Positions 7,010-15,905 of a stretch of DNA of 64,000 bases are shown piece by piece (positions within the stretch are counted from its first letter, which is position 1; each line of letters begins with the position of its first letter). The notes beneath the pieces were generated by a model. It had not been told where the DNA came from and ran no database searches. It saw nothing but the letters and a program-made list of their open reading frames with translations. The stretch comes from Streptomyces sp. CoH27. GTDB lineage: Bacteria > Actinomycetota > Actinomycetes > Streptomycetales > Streptomycetaceae. A program made the position numbers and the translations under genes. The stretch lies in contig NZ_JAIQYY010000011.1 of assembly GCF_020181035.1 (NCBI RefSeq), forward strand, positions 1-64,000. Reading direction: 5' to 3'.

Positions 7010-9226
7010 ATGCGAGGTCCTCAGCGCCCAGGCCCCTTTCCTCACGGTGATCCGCCCCTGGAACTGACCACTTTCGTCGGGCGCTCGGCCGAACTCGCCG
7101 CGCTGGCGTCGACGCTCGGCGGGGCACGGCTGGTGACCGTGACCGGGGTCGGCGGTGTCGGCAAGTCCCGGCTGGCCGCGCGGGCCGCCGCCGGGTGGGA
7201 GCCGGGGTCGTGCGGGCGGGTCGAGCTGGCCCCGGTGCGCGATCCGCAGTTCGTGGAGTACGCGGTGGCCGAGGCGCTGGGCCTGACCGACCACACCGCC
7301 CGGCTGCCCCGTCAGTCGCTGCTGGAGCATCTCGCCGGGCGCCCGGTGCTGCTCGTGCTGGACGGGTTCGAGCATCTGGTGGAGGCCTGTGCCGAGCTGA
7401 CGGCGGAGCTGCTGCGCAAGCTGCCGGAGCTGAGCGTGCTGGCCGCGGGCCGGCGGCCGCTGGGGCTGGCGGGCGAGCGGCTGTTCCCGCTGGCGCCGCT
7501 CGGCGAGGACGCGGCGGTGGAGCTGTTCACGGACCGGGCCCGGGAGCAGGGGCTGACGGTGTCCGACGGCCCCGAGGTGCGCGAGCTGTGCCGGCGGCTG
7601 GAGGGCATCCCGCTCGCGGTGGAGCTGGCGGCCGGGCGGCTGCGGGCACTGTCCCCCGGGCAGCTGCTGCAGCGGCTGGACGACCGGTTCCGGCTGCTGA
7701 CCACGGGCGCCGGGCCGCGATCTGTCCCTGGGGGACCCCCGTCCCGTCATCAGACGCTGCGCACGGCGATCGGCTGGAGCCACGAGCTGTGCACGCCCGC
7801 CGAACGGCTGCTGTGGGCGCGGCTGTCGGTGTTCGCGCAGACCTTCGACCTGGAGGCGGCCGAGTACGTGTGCAGCGGGGCCGGGCTGCCCGCCGAGGAC
7901 GTCCTCGACGTGCTGTCACAGCTGCTGGCCCAGTCGGTCGTCACCCGCGAGGACACCCCGGCCGGCCCCCGGTACCGGATGCTGGACACCGTCCGGGCCT
8001 ACGGCGCCGAGTGGCTGGCGGCGGCCGGGGACGCGGGCCGGCTGCGCAGACGGCACCGGGACTGGTATCTGGGCCTGGCGACCTGGTGCGAGCTGGACTG
8101 GTTCTCGCCCCGGCAGCGGGAGATCGCCGAGCGGGTCGAGGCCGAGCTGCCGAATCTGCGGGCCGCGCTGGAGTTCTGTCTGACCGAGCCGGACGAGGCA
8201 CATCTCGGCCAGTTCCTGGCCGGTTCGCTGTGGTTCTGCTGGGTCGGGTGCGGGCGGCTCGCGGAGGGGCGGCGCTGGCTGGAGCGCAGCGTGGAGCTGG
8301 ACTCGGAGTACGAGCAGTCCCGGCTGAAGGCGCTGTGGGTGCTCGGCTATGTGGCGATCCTGCAGGGCGACACCGTGCCGGCGCTCGCGGTGCTGCGGGA
8401 GTGCCGGGAGCAGGCGGAGCGGATCGCGGACGCGACGGCGGTGGCGTACGCGGAGCACCGTACCGGCTGTCTGGCCCTGGTCAGCGATGACATGGCGCGC
8501 GCAGAAACGCTGCTGCGCTCGGCGCTGGAGCGCTATCAGGAGATCGGCGAGCTGAACAGCAACGTCCTGATGGGCCAGGTGGAACTGGCGATGACACGGG
8601 CGTTCCAAGGCGATCTGCCGGACGCGGTACGGCTGTGCGAGGACGTACGGCGGGTGTGCGAGGACCACGGGGAGCGCTGGGCTCGGTCGTACGCGCTGTA
8701 TGTGCTGGCGTACGCGGCCTGGCTGGACGGCGAGCCCGCCCGCGCGCGTGAGCTGCTGGCCGACTGCCTGGGCCACGCGCACGCCTTCCGCGATCTGCTC
8801 GCCGAGGTGCTGACGCTGGAACTGCTGGCGCTGGTCACGGCGACCGAGGGCGATCCGGCCGAGGCGGCGCTGCTCCAGGGCGCGGCGGCCCGGCTGTGGC
8901 CCTCGGTGGGGCTGCCGCTGTTCGGCTCGGCGTACTACAACGCCCCGCACGAACGCTGCGAGGCGCTGGCCCGGCAAACGCTCGGGGACGCGCGGTACGA
9001 GGAGTGCGTACGGGAAGGGAGCCGGCTGGACCGGGCCGGAGCCGTGGCCCGTGCACTGGGGCAGGGCGGGGTGACGCGCCCCGAAGGGGCACGGGACCGT
9101 GTCGACGTGCGGCTCCGCCATGGGGCGCGACCAGCTCCCACCGGCCCGCAGCGCCCGAACCGGCCGGAAACACGAACCCGCCGCCTCGCCCGCCCGGCAG
9201 GACCGGGCGAGGAGACGGCGGGCTGA
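7010..9226 (+). CDS. AfsR/LuxR-type signalling ATPase without DNA-binding domain
   Basis: 738 residues. Walker A GVGGVGKS at 46-53, Walker B-like VLLVLDGFEHL near 110, the GIPLAVELAAGRL motif of STAND/NB-ARC ATPases, then a TPR-like helical half. Family members usually carry a SARP or LuxR helix-turn-helix; neither is present, so it may signal through a partner. ATG 7010 (MRGPQRPG) is preferred to a TTG 39 nt upstream; neither has a clear ribosome site. Two oddities: a G5-A-C5 palindrome at 7730-7740 adds residues before the conserved RHQTLR motif, and the last 55 or so residues are low-complexity repeat translation with no family resemblance. Confidence 0.8.
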   Translation: MRGPQRPGPFPHGDPPLELTTFVGRSAELAALASTLGGARLVTVTGVGGVGKSRLAARAAAGWEPGSCGRVELAPVRDPQFVEYAVAEALGLTDHTARLPRQSLLEHLAGRPVLLVLDGFEHLVEACAELTAELLRKLPELSVLAAGRRPLGLAGERLFPLAPLGEDAAVELFTDRAREQGLTVSDGPEVRELCRRLEGIPLAVELAAGRLRALSPGQLLQRLDDRFRLLTTGAGPRSVPGGPPSRHQTLRTAIGWSHELCTPAERLLWARLSVFAQTFDLEAAEYVCSGAGLPAEDVLDVLSQLLAQSVVTREDTPAGPRYRMLDTVRAYGAEWLAAAGDAGRLRRRHRDWYLGLATWCELDWFSPRQREIAERVEAELPNLRAALEFCLTEPDEAHLGQFLAGSLWFCWVGCGRLAEGRRWLERSVELDSEYEQSRLKALWVLGYVAILQGDTVPALAVLRECREQAERIADATAVAYAEHRTGCLALVSDDMARAETLLRSALERYQEIGELNSNVLMGQVELAMTRAFQGDLPDAVRLCEDVRRVCEDHGERWARSYALYVLAYAAWLDGEPARARELLADCLGHAHAFRDLLAEVLTLELLALVTATEGDPAEAALLQGAAARLWPSVGLPLFGSAYYNAPHERCEALARQTLGDARYEECVREGSRLDRAGAVARALGQGGVTRPEGARDRVDVRLRHGARPAPTGPQRPNRPETRTRRLARPAGPGEETAG
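9071..9162. repeat. Streptomyces-type dispersed palindromic repeat in a gene 3' end
   Basis: Begins with the hairpin GCCCC-GAA-GGGGC near 9078-9090 and contains the segment GTGCGGCTCCGCC and GGCGCGACCAGC. From memory this resembles a dispersed intergenic repeat common in streptomycetes. It supplies most of the unusual C-terminal tail of the ATPase. No second copy occurs in this window, so the repeat call rests on recollection. Confidence 0.4.
9184..9212 (+). terminator. Terminator hairpin at the ATPase 3' end
   Basis: CCTCGCCCG (9184-9192) pairs with CGGGCGAGG (9204-9212) around an 11-nt loop. It lies inside the last codons of the ATPase frame and before the convergent rpsD stop, so it may serve either direction. 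Its position inside the frame also suggests that the original stop codon was further upstream. Confidence 0.45.
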
Positions 9227-9250
9227 GGTGGTGCTGCGCCGGGGCTGGGA

Positions 9251-9865
9251 TCAGCGGGCGTAGTACTCGACGACGAGCTGCTCGTCGCAGATCACCGGGA
9301 TCTCCTTGCGGTTCGGCTCGCGGTCCAGGCGGAACGCCAGGGCCTTGAGGTTCACCTGCAGGTAGCGCGGGGTCTCACCGTCGGGGGCGAAGCCACCCTC
9401 ACGGGCGATCGTGAAGAGCGTCTTCTCCTTGGAGCGGTCGCGGACCTGCACGACGTCGTCCGGGCGGACACGGAAGGACGGCTTGTCGACCTTCTGGCCG
9501 TTGACCTGGATGTGGCCGTGGACGACCATCTGGCGGGCCTGGTAGATGGTGCGGGCGATACCCGAACGCAGGACCAGGGCGTCGAGACGGCGCTCCAGCT
9601 CCACGATCAGGGCCTCACCGGTCTTGCCCTGAACCTTGGACGCGCGCTCGTAGGCGCGGACCAGCTGGCGCTCGGAGATGTCGTACTGCGCGCGCAGACG
9701 CTGCTTCTCCAGCAGACGGACCTTGTAGTCCGAGTTCTGCTTGCGGCCACGGCCGTGCTCACCCGGCGGGTAGGGGCGGGCCTCGAAGTACTTGACGGCC
9801 TTCGGGGTCAGCGCGATACCGAGGGCACGCGACTTCTTGACCTTGGGACGGGACTGGTTCGCCAC
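9251..9865 (-). CDS. rpsD: 30S ribosomal protein S4
   Basis: Primary 16S rRNA binder that nucleates 30S assembly. 204 residues starting MANQSRPKVKKSRALG at GTG 9865. The N-terminal region is the cysteine-free form: the four-cysteine zinc site of many S4 proteins is absent, as in other high-GC actinobacteria with this variant. The S4 RNA-binding domain follows (LERRLDALVLRSG, VVHGHIQVNG), ending in VVEYYAR. It is monocistronic here, not in an alpha operon, and has a long untranslated region upstream (9866-10172). Confidence 0.95.
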   Translation of the reverse strand: MANQSRPKVKKSRALGIALTPKAVKYFEARPYPPGEHGRGRKQNSDYKVRLLEKQRLRAQYDISERQLVRAYERASKVQGKTGEALIVELERRLDALVLRSGIARTIYQARQMVVHGHIQVNGQKVDKPSFRVRPDDVVQVRDRSKEKTLFTIAREGGFAPDGETPRYLQVNLKALAFRLDREPNRKEIPVICDEQLVVEYYAR

Positions 9866-10172
9866 TGTCTCAATCTCTTTCGTAGTGTTCGGCTCGTCAG
9901 GGTTGAGGGAGGTCGCATCCGCAGCCGGGAAAACCCGCCGGGCCCTCGATGAGGACCTGCCGGGCAGCCGCTTCCCTGGTCTGGGCACATACGTGCAGCA
10001 CGCGAGTGGCCCACCGGCCGTTCCCGGAGCTCCGGGTGGTGGTGGGCTGCCCGCGACACCGATCGACGGTGCGCGACGCTCCTGGAGCCGGTCCGCGGGA
10101 GACCGGTTCTCCGGCTGGTTGTCCCGCTCTGACAGCGCAGGACTCAGCACTTCGGAGCAGTCTACAGGGTGC
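9866..10172 (-). promoter_or_regulatory. Long rpsD leader with candidate promoter
   Basis: This 307-bp stretch between rpsD and rarA holds no credible gene. Read leftward, a TAGACT -10-like hexamer occurs at 10159-10164 just after the rarA stop; a matching -35 was not clear. If used, the mRNA leader would be about 290 nt. It contains several small palindromes, for example CCGGAGCTCCGG at 10024-10035 and a GGAGA/TCTCC pair near 10100-10113. S4 represses its own synthesis through leader RNA in other bacteria; autoregulation here is inferred, not shown. Confidence 0.4.
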
Positions 10173-11528
10173 TCAGGAGCGCCTGCGACCGAGGTGTTTC
10201 CTGGTCCACTCGACCGCGTCGGCGTATCTGGCCTCGGTGCCGTGCCGGGTCGGGGTGTAGTACTCGCGGTCCTTCAGTGCGTCCGGGGCGTACTGCTGCT
10301 CGGCGATGCCCTCGGGCAGGTCGTGCGGGTAGACGTACCCCTGGGCATGGCCGAGCTTGGCCGCGCCCTTGTAGTGCCCGTCGCGCAGATGCGGCGGGAC
10401 CGGGCCGGCCAGGCCCTTGCGTACGTCCTCCAGCGCGGCGCCGATCGCGGTGGTCGCGGCGTTGGACTTGGGGGCGAGCGCGAGGGCGATGGTGGCGTGG
10501 CTGAGGGTGAGGGCGGCCTCGGGGAAGCCGATCATGGCGACAGCCTGCGCGGCCGCGACCGCGATCGGCAGCGCGTTCGGGTCGGCCAGACCGATGTCCT
10601 CGCTCGCGGAGATCATCAGGCGCCGGGCGATGAAGCGGGGGTCCTCGCCGGCTTCGATCATGCGGGCCAGGTAGTGCAGGGCGGCGTCGACGTCGGAGCC
10701 GCGGATGGACTTGATGAGGGCGCTGGCGACGTCGTAGTGCTGGTCGCCGTCGCGGTCGTACTTCACCGCGGCCCGGTCGACCGTCTGCTCCAGGGTCTGC
10801 AGGCTGATCTCGCGCTCGCCCTGGTCCAGGGCGGCGCCGGCGGCGGCCTCCAGGGCGGTCAGAGCGCGGCGGGCGTCGCCGCCGGCGATGCGCAGCAGAT
10901 GCTCGGCGGTGTCGTCGGGCAGGCCGACGGCGTCCTTGAGGCCGCGCTCGTCGCTCAGGGCGCGCTTCAGCAGGCCCCGGATGTCGTCGTCGGTGAGCGG
11001 TTCGAGGGTGAGCAGGAGGGAGCGGGAGAGCAGCGGGGAGATCACCGAGAAGTACGGGTTCTCCGTCGTGGCCGCGATCAGGGTCACCCAGCGGTTCTCG
11101 ACGGCCGGGAGCAGGGAGTCCTGCTGGGCCTTGCTGAAGCGGTGGATCTCGTCCAGGAAGAGGACGGTCTCCTTGCCGTAGCCGCCGGTGGCGCGGCGGG
11201 CGCCGTCGATGACCGCGCGGACCTCCTTGACGCCGGCCGTGATCGCGGAGAGCTCCACGAACCGCTTGTTCGTCGCCTTGGAGACGACGTACGCGAGCGT
11301 CGTCTTGCCGGTGCCGGGCGGGCCCCACAGGATCACCGAGGACGGTCCGGCGGGGCCGCCGGAGCCCTCGCCGACCAGCCGGCGCAGCGGGGAGCCGGGC
11401 TTCAGCAGATGCTGCTGGCCCACGACCTCGTCGAGGGTGCGCGGGCGCATCCGCACCGCCAGGGGGCTGCCTGCCGGGTCCTTCTCCTGGCGTTCTTCCG
11501 CCGCTGCGGTGAAGAGGTCGGGTTCCAC
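10173..11528 (-). CDS. rarA: Replication-associated recombination ATPase RarA/MgsA
   Basis: Clamp-loader-like AAA+ ATPase acting at stalled replication forks. 451 residues. Walker A GPPGTGKTT and Walker B TVLFLDEIHRFSK are intact, followed by the sensor region ATTENPYFSVISPLLSR and the C-terminal tetramerisation part (LEYVYPHDL-like; here GYVYPHDLPEG). GTG 11528 is the start (MEPDLFTAAAEERQ). It stands between rpsD and the VKOR gene; 45 nt separate it from the latter, so co-transcription is possible. Confidence 0.95.
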   Translation of the reverse strand: MEPDLFTAAAEERQEKDPAGSPLAVRMRPRTLDEVVGQQHLLKPGSPLRRLVGEGSGGPAGPSSVILWGPPGTGKTTLAYVVSKATNKRFVELSAITAGVKEVRAVIDGARRATGGYGKETVLFLDEIHRFSKAQQDSLLPAVENRWVTLIAATTENPYFSVISPLLSRSLLLTLEPLTDDDIRGLLKRALSDERGLKDAVGLPDDTAEHLLRIAGGDARRALTALEAAAGAALDQGEREISLQTLEQTVDRAAVKYDRDGDQHYDVASALIKSIRGSDVDAALHYLARMIEAGEDPRFIARRLMISASEDIGLADPNALPIAVAAAQAVAMIGFPEAALTLSHATIALALAPKSNAATTAIGAALEDVRKGLAGPVPPHLRDGHYKGAAKLGHAQGYVYPHDLPEGIAEQQYAPDALKDREYYTPTRHGTEARYADAVEWTRKHLGRRRS

Positions 11529-11573
11529 GCTGAAACCCTAAGACACGGCACTGACAATGCCGTGTCCCCCGGG

Positions 11574-12230
11574 TCAGGCCCAGAGCTGGCTGCCCCAGCG
11601 GGTCAGGATCAGCATGGCGATGATGCCGCAGTGGGTGACCGGGACGACCCAGGTGAACTCGGAGAAGAAGGACTTCAGCCAGCGCGGGGCCGGCAGGAAG
11701 TCGTTGCGGACGTTGAACGAGGTCACGTACCAGAACATGGTGATCGTGGCGACCCAGGCCAGCGAGCACCACAGGCACAGCGCGTTGATCCGGTACAGGG
11801 ACTGGAACTGCAGCCAGGTGACGAAGCAGACGCCGAAGAGCGTGCCGAAGTTGAAGGTCAGCCAGTACCAGCGCGGGAAGCGGGCGCGGCACAGCAGGCT
11901 CATGCCGACGCAGATGACGATGCCGTAGCAGACCAGGCCGAGCATCGGGTTCGGGAAGCCGAAGGCGGCGGCCTGCTTGCTCTCCATGACGCTGCCGCAG
12001 GACACCACGGGGTTCACGCTGCAGCTGGGCGTGAAGGTCTTGCCCGCGACCTTGGCCTCAAGGATCTTGAACTTGTCGATCGTGATGACCCAGGCCGCGA
12101 GCAGTCCGGCCGCGCCGGTGATCACCAGCAGCAGGGCGAAGGCGCGGCTGCCGCCCACCGTGCGGGGTGCGTCGGCGGCACGCTCGGGCCCGGGCTCCGT
12201 CGAGACGTCTGTGACTGTCGTCTTGCTCAT
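11574..12230 (-). CDS. Vitamin K epoxide reductase (VKOR) family protein
   Basis: Membrane quinone-linked thiol oxidoreductase that reoxidises a DsbA-like partner in actinobacteria. 218 residues with four to five helices. The active-site CLWC (Cys152-Cys155) sits at the end of a helix and the loop pair Cys70/Cys78 (SCSVNPVVSC) relays electrons. The ATG 12230 start (MSKTTVTD) is preferred over an in-frame ATG 42 nt earlier that lacks family similarity. No exported thioredoxin-fold partner lies next to it; the DsbA-like gene at 59059 has no signal peptide and is unlikely to be that partner. Confidence 0.9.
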   Translation of the reverse strand: MSKTTVTDVSTEPGPERAADAPRTVGGSRAFALLLVITGAAGLLAAWVITIDKFKILEAKVAGKTFTPSCSVNPVVSCGSVMESKQAAAFGFPNPMLGLVCYGIVICVGMSLLCRARFPRWYWLTFNFGTLFGVCFVTWLQFQSLYRINALCLWCSLAWVATITMFWYVTSFNVRNDFLPAPRWLKSFFSEFTWVVPVTHCGIIAMLILTRWGSQLWA

Positions 12231-12374
12231 CCGCCGATTCCGTCGCTCAAGAGTTGGACCATCTTCGGGCACGGGTCATTGTGCCGCACGGACTTGTGTG
12301 TCCACCGTTCGGAGGACATAAGGAAGTACGCACGGTGGTCACGGACCGTTCGGTTCCGGCCGAAGCTCGGGGTC

Positions 12375-13241
12375 ATGACAGCACACGCGAACGAATGCGC
12401 GGTGGACGTGCGGGGGCTGCGCAAGCGGTACGGGGGCGTGCGCGCGCTCGACGGCCTCGATCTCACCATCCGGCGCGGCGAGGTGTTCGGCCTGCTCGGA
12501 CCCAATGGCGCGGGCAAGAGCACCACGGTGGAGATCCTCCAGGGCAACCGGTCCCGGGACGCGGGCGAGGTGTCCGTCCTCGGGACGGATCCGGCGACGG
12601 GCACGCGCGCGTGGAGATCTCGGGTGGGAATCGTCTGGCAGGACGAATCGACACCCGCCGAGTTGACGGTCCGCGAGACGGTACGGCACTTCGCCCGCTA
12701 CTACCCGCGTCCGCGCGACCCGGAGGAGGTCCTCCACCTGGTCGGCCTGGAGGCGCAGGCGGACCGCCGGATCAAGTCGCTCTCCGGTGGCCGGCGGCGC
12801 CGCCTGGACGTGGCCCTCGGCGTGATCGGCGGCCCGGAGCTGCTGCTCCTGGACGAACCGACCACCGGCTTCGACCCGGCCGCCCGGCGCCGGTTCTGGG
12901 ACCTGATCCGGCTGCTCGCCGACGAGGGCACGACGATCCTGCTCACCACGCACTACCTGGAGGAGGCCGAGACCCTCGCGGACCGCCTCGCCGTCGTGGC
13001 CGAAGGCCGGGTCGTCGCCGAGGGCACGCCCGACGCGCTGCGCCGCCGGTACGGGGGTGAGGCCGTAGTCACCTGGACCGGGCCCGACGGCTCCCCGCGC
13101 ACGGAGCACACCGGCACGCCGACCCGCGCGGTCGCCGGCCTCATGCGCCGCTTCGACGGCGAGATCCCCGGGCTGACCGTGACCCGCCCCACCCTGGAGG
13201 ACGTCTACCTACGGCTGACCGGACAGGAGGCCGTGCGATGA
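12375..13241 (+). CDS. ABC transporter ATP-binding protein (DrrA-like)
   Basis: ATPase subunit of an ABC-2-type exporter. 288 residues: Walker A GPNGAGKST (42-50), signature LSGGRRRRLDVA, Walker B LLLLDEPTTGFDP and the H-loop TTHYLEEAE are intact, so it should hydrolyse ATP. The C-terminal extension typical of drug-export subunits is present. The ATG overlaps nothing upstream; its stop shares ATGA with the next gene's start (4-nt overlap). It heads a four-gene operon with a permease and a two-component system. Substrate unknown; the arrangement resembles drug or lipid exporters. Confidence 0.9.
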   Translation: MTAHANECAVDVRGLRKRYGGVRALDGLDLTIRRGEVFGLLGPNGAGKSTTVEILQGNRSRDAGEVSVLGTDPATGTRAWRSRVGIVWQDESTPAELTVRETVRHFARYYPRPRDPEEVLHLVGLEAQADRRIKSLSGGRRRRLDVALGVIGGPELLLLDEPTTGFDPAARRRFWDLIRLLADEGTTILLTTHYLEEAETLADRLAVVAEGRVVAEGTPDALRRRYGGEAVVTWTGPDGSPRTEHTGTPTRAVAGLMRRFDGEIPGLTVTRPTLEDVYLRLTGQEAVR

Positions 13242-14083
13242 CCACGACCGCCGTACGTGCCACCGCCCGCGCGTCCGCCGGATCCCTGCCCGGCGCCTGG
13301 CGCATCGGTCTGCTGCGGGGCGGCCTGGAGATCAGGCAGTTCTTCCGGCTGCGCGAACAGGTGGTGTTCACCTTCTCCTTCCCGGTGATGTTCCTGTTCC
13401 TGTTCGCGTCGATCTTCCACGGGCAGGTCCGGGGCGCCGGGATCACCGCCGCCCAGCTGTACGTGCCCGCGATGACGGCCTCCGGGATCATGTCGACGAG
13501 CTTCCAGTCGCTCGGCATCTCCATCGCCGTCGAGCGGGACGAGAAGGTGCTGCGGCGGCTGCGGGGCACCCCGATGCCGCCCGCGGCCTATTTCCTGGGC
13601 AAGATCTGGCTGGTTCTGTTCACCGCCGCCCTGGAGACCGCGATCCTGCTGGCCGTCGGCACCACGTTCTACGGCGTCCGCCTGCCCACCGACGCAGGCC
13701 GCTGGTTCGACTTCGCGTGGGTCTTCGTGCTCGGGCTGACCGCGTGCGCGCTGCTCGGCATCGCCATCAGCTCCGTACCCAAGTCCGCGAAGAGCGCCAG
13801 CTCGGTCGTCGTCCTGCCCTTTCTGGTCCTCCAGTTCGTCTCCGGGGTCTACATCGCCGTCGACACCATCCCCGGCTGGATGCTCGACGTCGGCGCACTG
13901 TTCCCGCTGAAGTGGATGTGCCAGGGGCTGCGGGGCGTGTTCCTGCCGGACTCCGCCAAGGTGCTGGAGCAGGCGGGCAGTTGGGAGTTCGGGCGGATCG
14001 CGCTGGTGCTGGCCGCCTGGTGCGTCGGAGGATTGGCGCTGTGCTTGCTGACCTTCAGGTGGAAGAACCGGCGCGACGGGTGA
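13238..14083 (+). CDS. ABC-2 type permease
   Basis: Membrane partner of the upstream ATPase. 281 residues, six predicted transmembrane segments (first VVFTFSFPVMFLFLFASIF), and the ABC-2 hallmark stretch VERDEKVLRRLRGTPMPPAAY between the second and third helices. The frame starts at the ATGA overlap with the ATPase gene and ends in a GTGA overlap with the sensor kinase, indicating obligatory co-translation. Presumed export direction; cargo not deducible. Confidence 0.9.
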   Translation: MTTTAVRATARASAGSLPGAWRIGLLRGGLEIRQFFRLREQVVFTFSFPVMFLFLFASIFHGQVRGAGITAAQLYVPAMTASGIMSTSFQSLGISIAVERDEKVLRRLRGTPMPPAAYFLGKIWLVLFTAALETAILLAVGTTFYGVRLPTDAGRWFDFAWVFVLGLTACALLGIAISSVPKSAKSASSVVVLPFLVLQFVSGVYIAVDTIPGWMLDVGALFPLKWMCQGLRGVFLPDSAKVLEQAGSWEFGRIALVLAAWCVGGLALCLLTFRWKNRRDG

Positions 14084-15282
14084 GCGGCGACCGGGCCCGG
14101 GGCGTCCATGCCTGGGACCGGTCGATCCGGATCTGGGATGCGTACTTCGCGCTGGCCTGGGCGGCCACGCTCGCCGCTCTGCTGGGCACGGAGCACCCGG
14201 TGTGGCCGGTCCGGGCCGTGGCGGCCGGCCTGCTCGTACCGCTCGTCCCCTGGTACCTGCTGGTGGGCCGCCCGCTGCTGGGCCAGAACCCGCCGGACGA
14301 GCGCCGCGCCCTGTACTACCTGGTCGGCGCGTTGGCGCTGTTCCTGCCGTCGGGGGTGCTGGCCGGCGAGACCCGGTTGCTGTCCTTCGCCCTGATCCCC
14401 CAGTGCTTCATGACCCTGCGCACACGGGGTGCGCTGGTCACGGTCACCGTGGTCAACCTGTTCCCGCTCGCGGGCTGGGCGCTGCTGTGGCGGCCTGCCA
14501 CCGAGGATCTCTTCGCCAACGCGCTGTTCGCCGTGGTCGGCCTGATGTTCTCCCTGGTGATCGGCGGCTGGATCATCCGGATCATCGAGCAGAGCTGGGA
14601 ACGGGCCGAGCTGATCGCCGAGTTGGACGACAGCCGGCATGAGATCTCGCGCCTGTCCGCCGCCCACGGCGCGCTCGCCGAACGCGAGCGGCTCGCCCGG
14701 GAGATCCACGACACCCTCGCACAGGGCTTCACGAGCCTGCTGATGCTGGTGCAGGCCGTGGACGCGGAACTCGACTCCGACCCCGCACAGGCCCGCCGCC
14801 ATCTGGCCCTCATGGAGGACACCGCCCGCCGCAACCTCACCGAGGCCCGCGCGCTGGTCGCCGGCGGCGCGCCCGCCGACCTGGCGGGCGCCAGCCTCCC
14901 GGACGCGCTGCGGCGCCTGACCACCCGGCACGAGGCGGCACTCGACGTCACCGGCCCGGTGCGCACGCTCGCGGCCGGCGTGGAGGTGGTGGCGCTGCGC
15001 GCCTGCCAGGAGGCGTTGACCAACGCCCGTAAGCACGCCGGGAGTTCACCGCGGATCGAGGTCCGTCTCGACTATGCCGACGCCACGCTGTCGCTGTCCG
15101 TCCACGACGACGGCTGCGGCTTCGACCCCGCCGCCGTCTCGACCGGTTACGGTCTTGCCGGGCTGCGCGCCCGCGCCGCCGAGGTGGGTGGCACGGCTAC
15201 CGTCCACAGCGCACCGGGCGACGGTACGACGGTGACCGTACGCCTGCCTGTGCCGACCGCCATGGGGAGTGAGCGACCGTGA
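14080..15282 (+). CDS. NarL-type sensor histidine kinase
   Basis: 400 residues. About five N-terminal transmembrane helices without a large extracellular loop suggest membrane-embedded sensing. HisKA_3 H-box REIHDTLAQGF with phospho-acceptor His210; N-box ACQEALTNARKHA and G-box GYGLAGLRARAAEVGG give a complete kinase. GTG 14080 is chosen because its GTGA overlap with the permease stop matches the coupling of the operon; longer in-frame extension runs through the permease gene. Likely monitors the exporter or its substrate and phosphorylates the downstream regulator. Confidence 0.9.
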   Translation: MSGDRARGVHAWDRSIRIWDAYFALAWAATLAALLGTEHPVWPVRAVAAGLLVPLVPWYLLVGRPLLGQNPPDERRALYYLVGALALFLPSGVLAGETRLLSFALIPQCFMTLRTRGALVTVTVVNLFPLAGWALLWRPATEDLFANALFAVVGLMFSLVIGGWIIRIIEQSWERAELIAELDDSRHEISRLSAAHGALAERERLAREIHDTLAQGFTSLLMLVQAVDAELDSDPAQARRHLALMEDTARRNLTEARALVAGGAPADLAGASLPDALRRLTTRHEAALDVTGPVRTLAAGVEVVALRACQEALTNARKHAGSSPRIEVRLDYADATLSLSVHDDGCGFDPAAVSTGYGLAGLRARAAEVGGTATVHSAPGDGTTVTVRLPVPTAMGSERP

Positions 15283-15905
15283 TCCGGATCGTCCTGGCCG
15301 ACGACCATCCCGTCGTACGGGAGGGGCTGCGCGCCATGCTCAGTGCCGAGCCGGACCTGGAGGTGGTCGGCGACGCGGCGAGCGGACCGCGGGCGGAGGC
15401 GCTGGCGGCGGAACTGCGCCCGGACATCGTGCTGATGGACCTGCGGATGCCGGGCGGCTCCGGCGTCGACTCGATCGTCCGGATGACCGCCGCGGGGCTG
15501 CCGTGCCGGGTGATCGTCCTGACGACGTACGAGACGGACCGGGACATCCTGCGAGCCGTGGAGGCGGGGGCGGCGGGCTACCTCCTGAAGGACCTCCCCC
15601 GCCGCGAGTTGGCCGACGCGGTACGGGCCGCCGCGCGCGGCGAGACGGTCCTGGCCCCCTCGGTGGCGGCCCGTCTGGTCGACCAGCTGCGCACGAAACC
15701 GGAACGCCCCCGGCTCTCGGAACGCGAGACGGCCGTCCTGCGCCTGGTGGCCGACGGCTGCACGAACGCGGAGATCGGCCGCCGGCTGTTCATCGGGGAG
15801 TCGACGGTGAAGACCCATCTGCTGCGGATCTTCGGCAAGCTGGGCGTGGACGACCGGACGGCGGCGGTCACGAGTGCCATGCGGTACGGGCTGCTGGAGC
15901 AGTGA
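15279..15905 (+). CDS. NarL/LuxR-family response regulator
   Basis: 208 residues. Receiver domain with acidic pair Asp8-Asp9, phospho-acceptor Asp54 (VLMDLRMPGG), the conserved Thr and Lys (YLLKDLPR); C-terminal LuxR helix-turn-helix (LSERETAVLRLVADGCTNAEIGRR is split by the usual turn). Starts at GTG 15279 with a GTGA overlap with the kinase. Probably autoregulates this exporter operon. A strong terminator follows the stop directly. Confidence 0.93.
   Translation: MIRIVLADDHPVVREGLRAMLSAEPDLEVVGDAASGPRAEALAAELRPDIVLMDLRMPGGSGVDSIVRMTAAGLPCRVIVLTTYETDRDILRAVEAGAAGYLLKDLPRRELADAVRAAARGETVLAPSVAARLVDQLRTKPERPRLSERETAVLRLVADGCTNAEIGRRLFIGESTVKTHLLRIFGKLGVDDRTAAVTSAMRYGLLEQ

Noticed and set aside
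9792..12374. Long in-frame extension upstream of the ABC ATPase
   Set aside because: Would overlap rpsD leader, rarA and the VKOR gene; the protein proper starts at ATG 12375 with a normal N-terminus.
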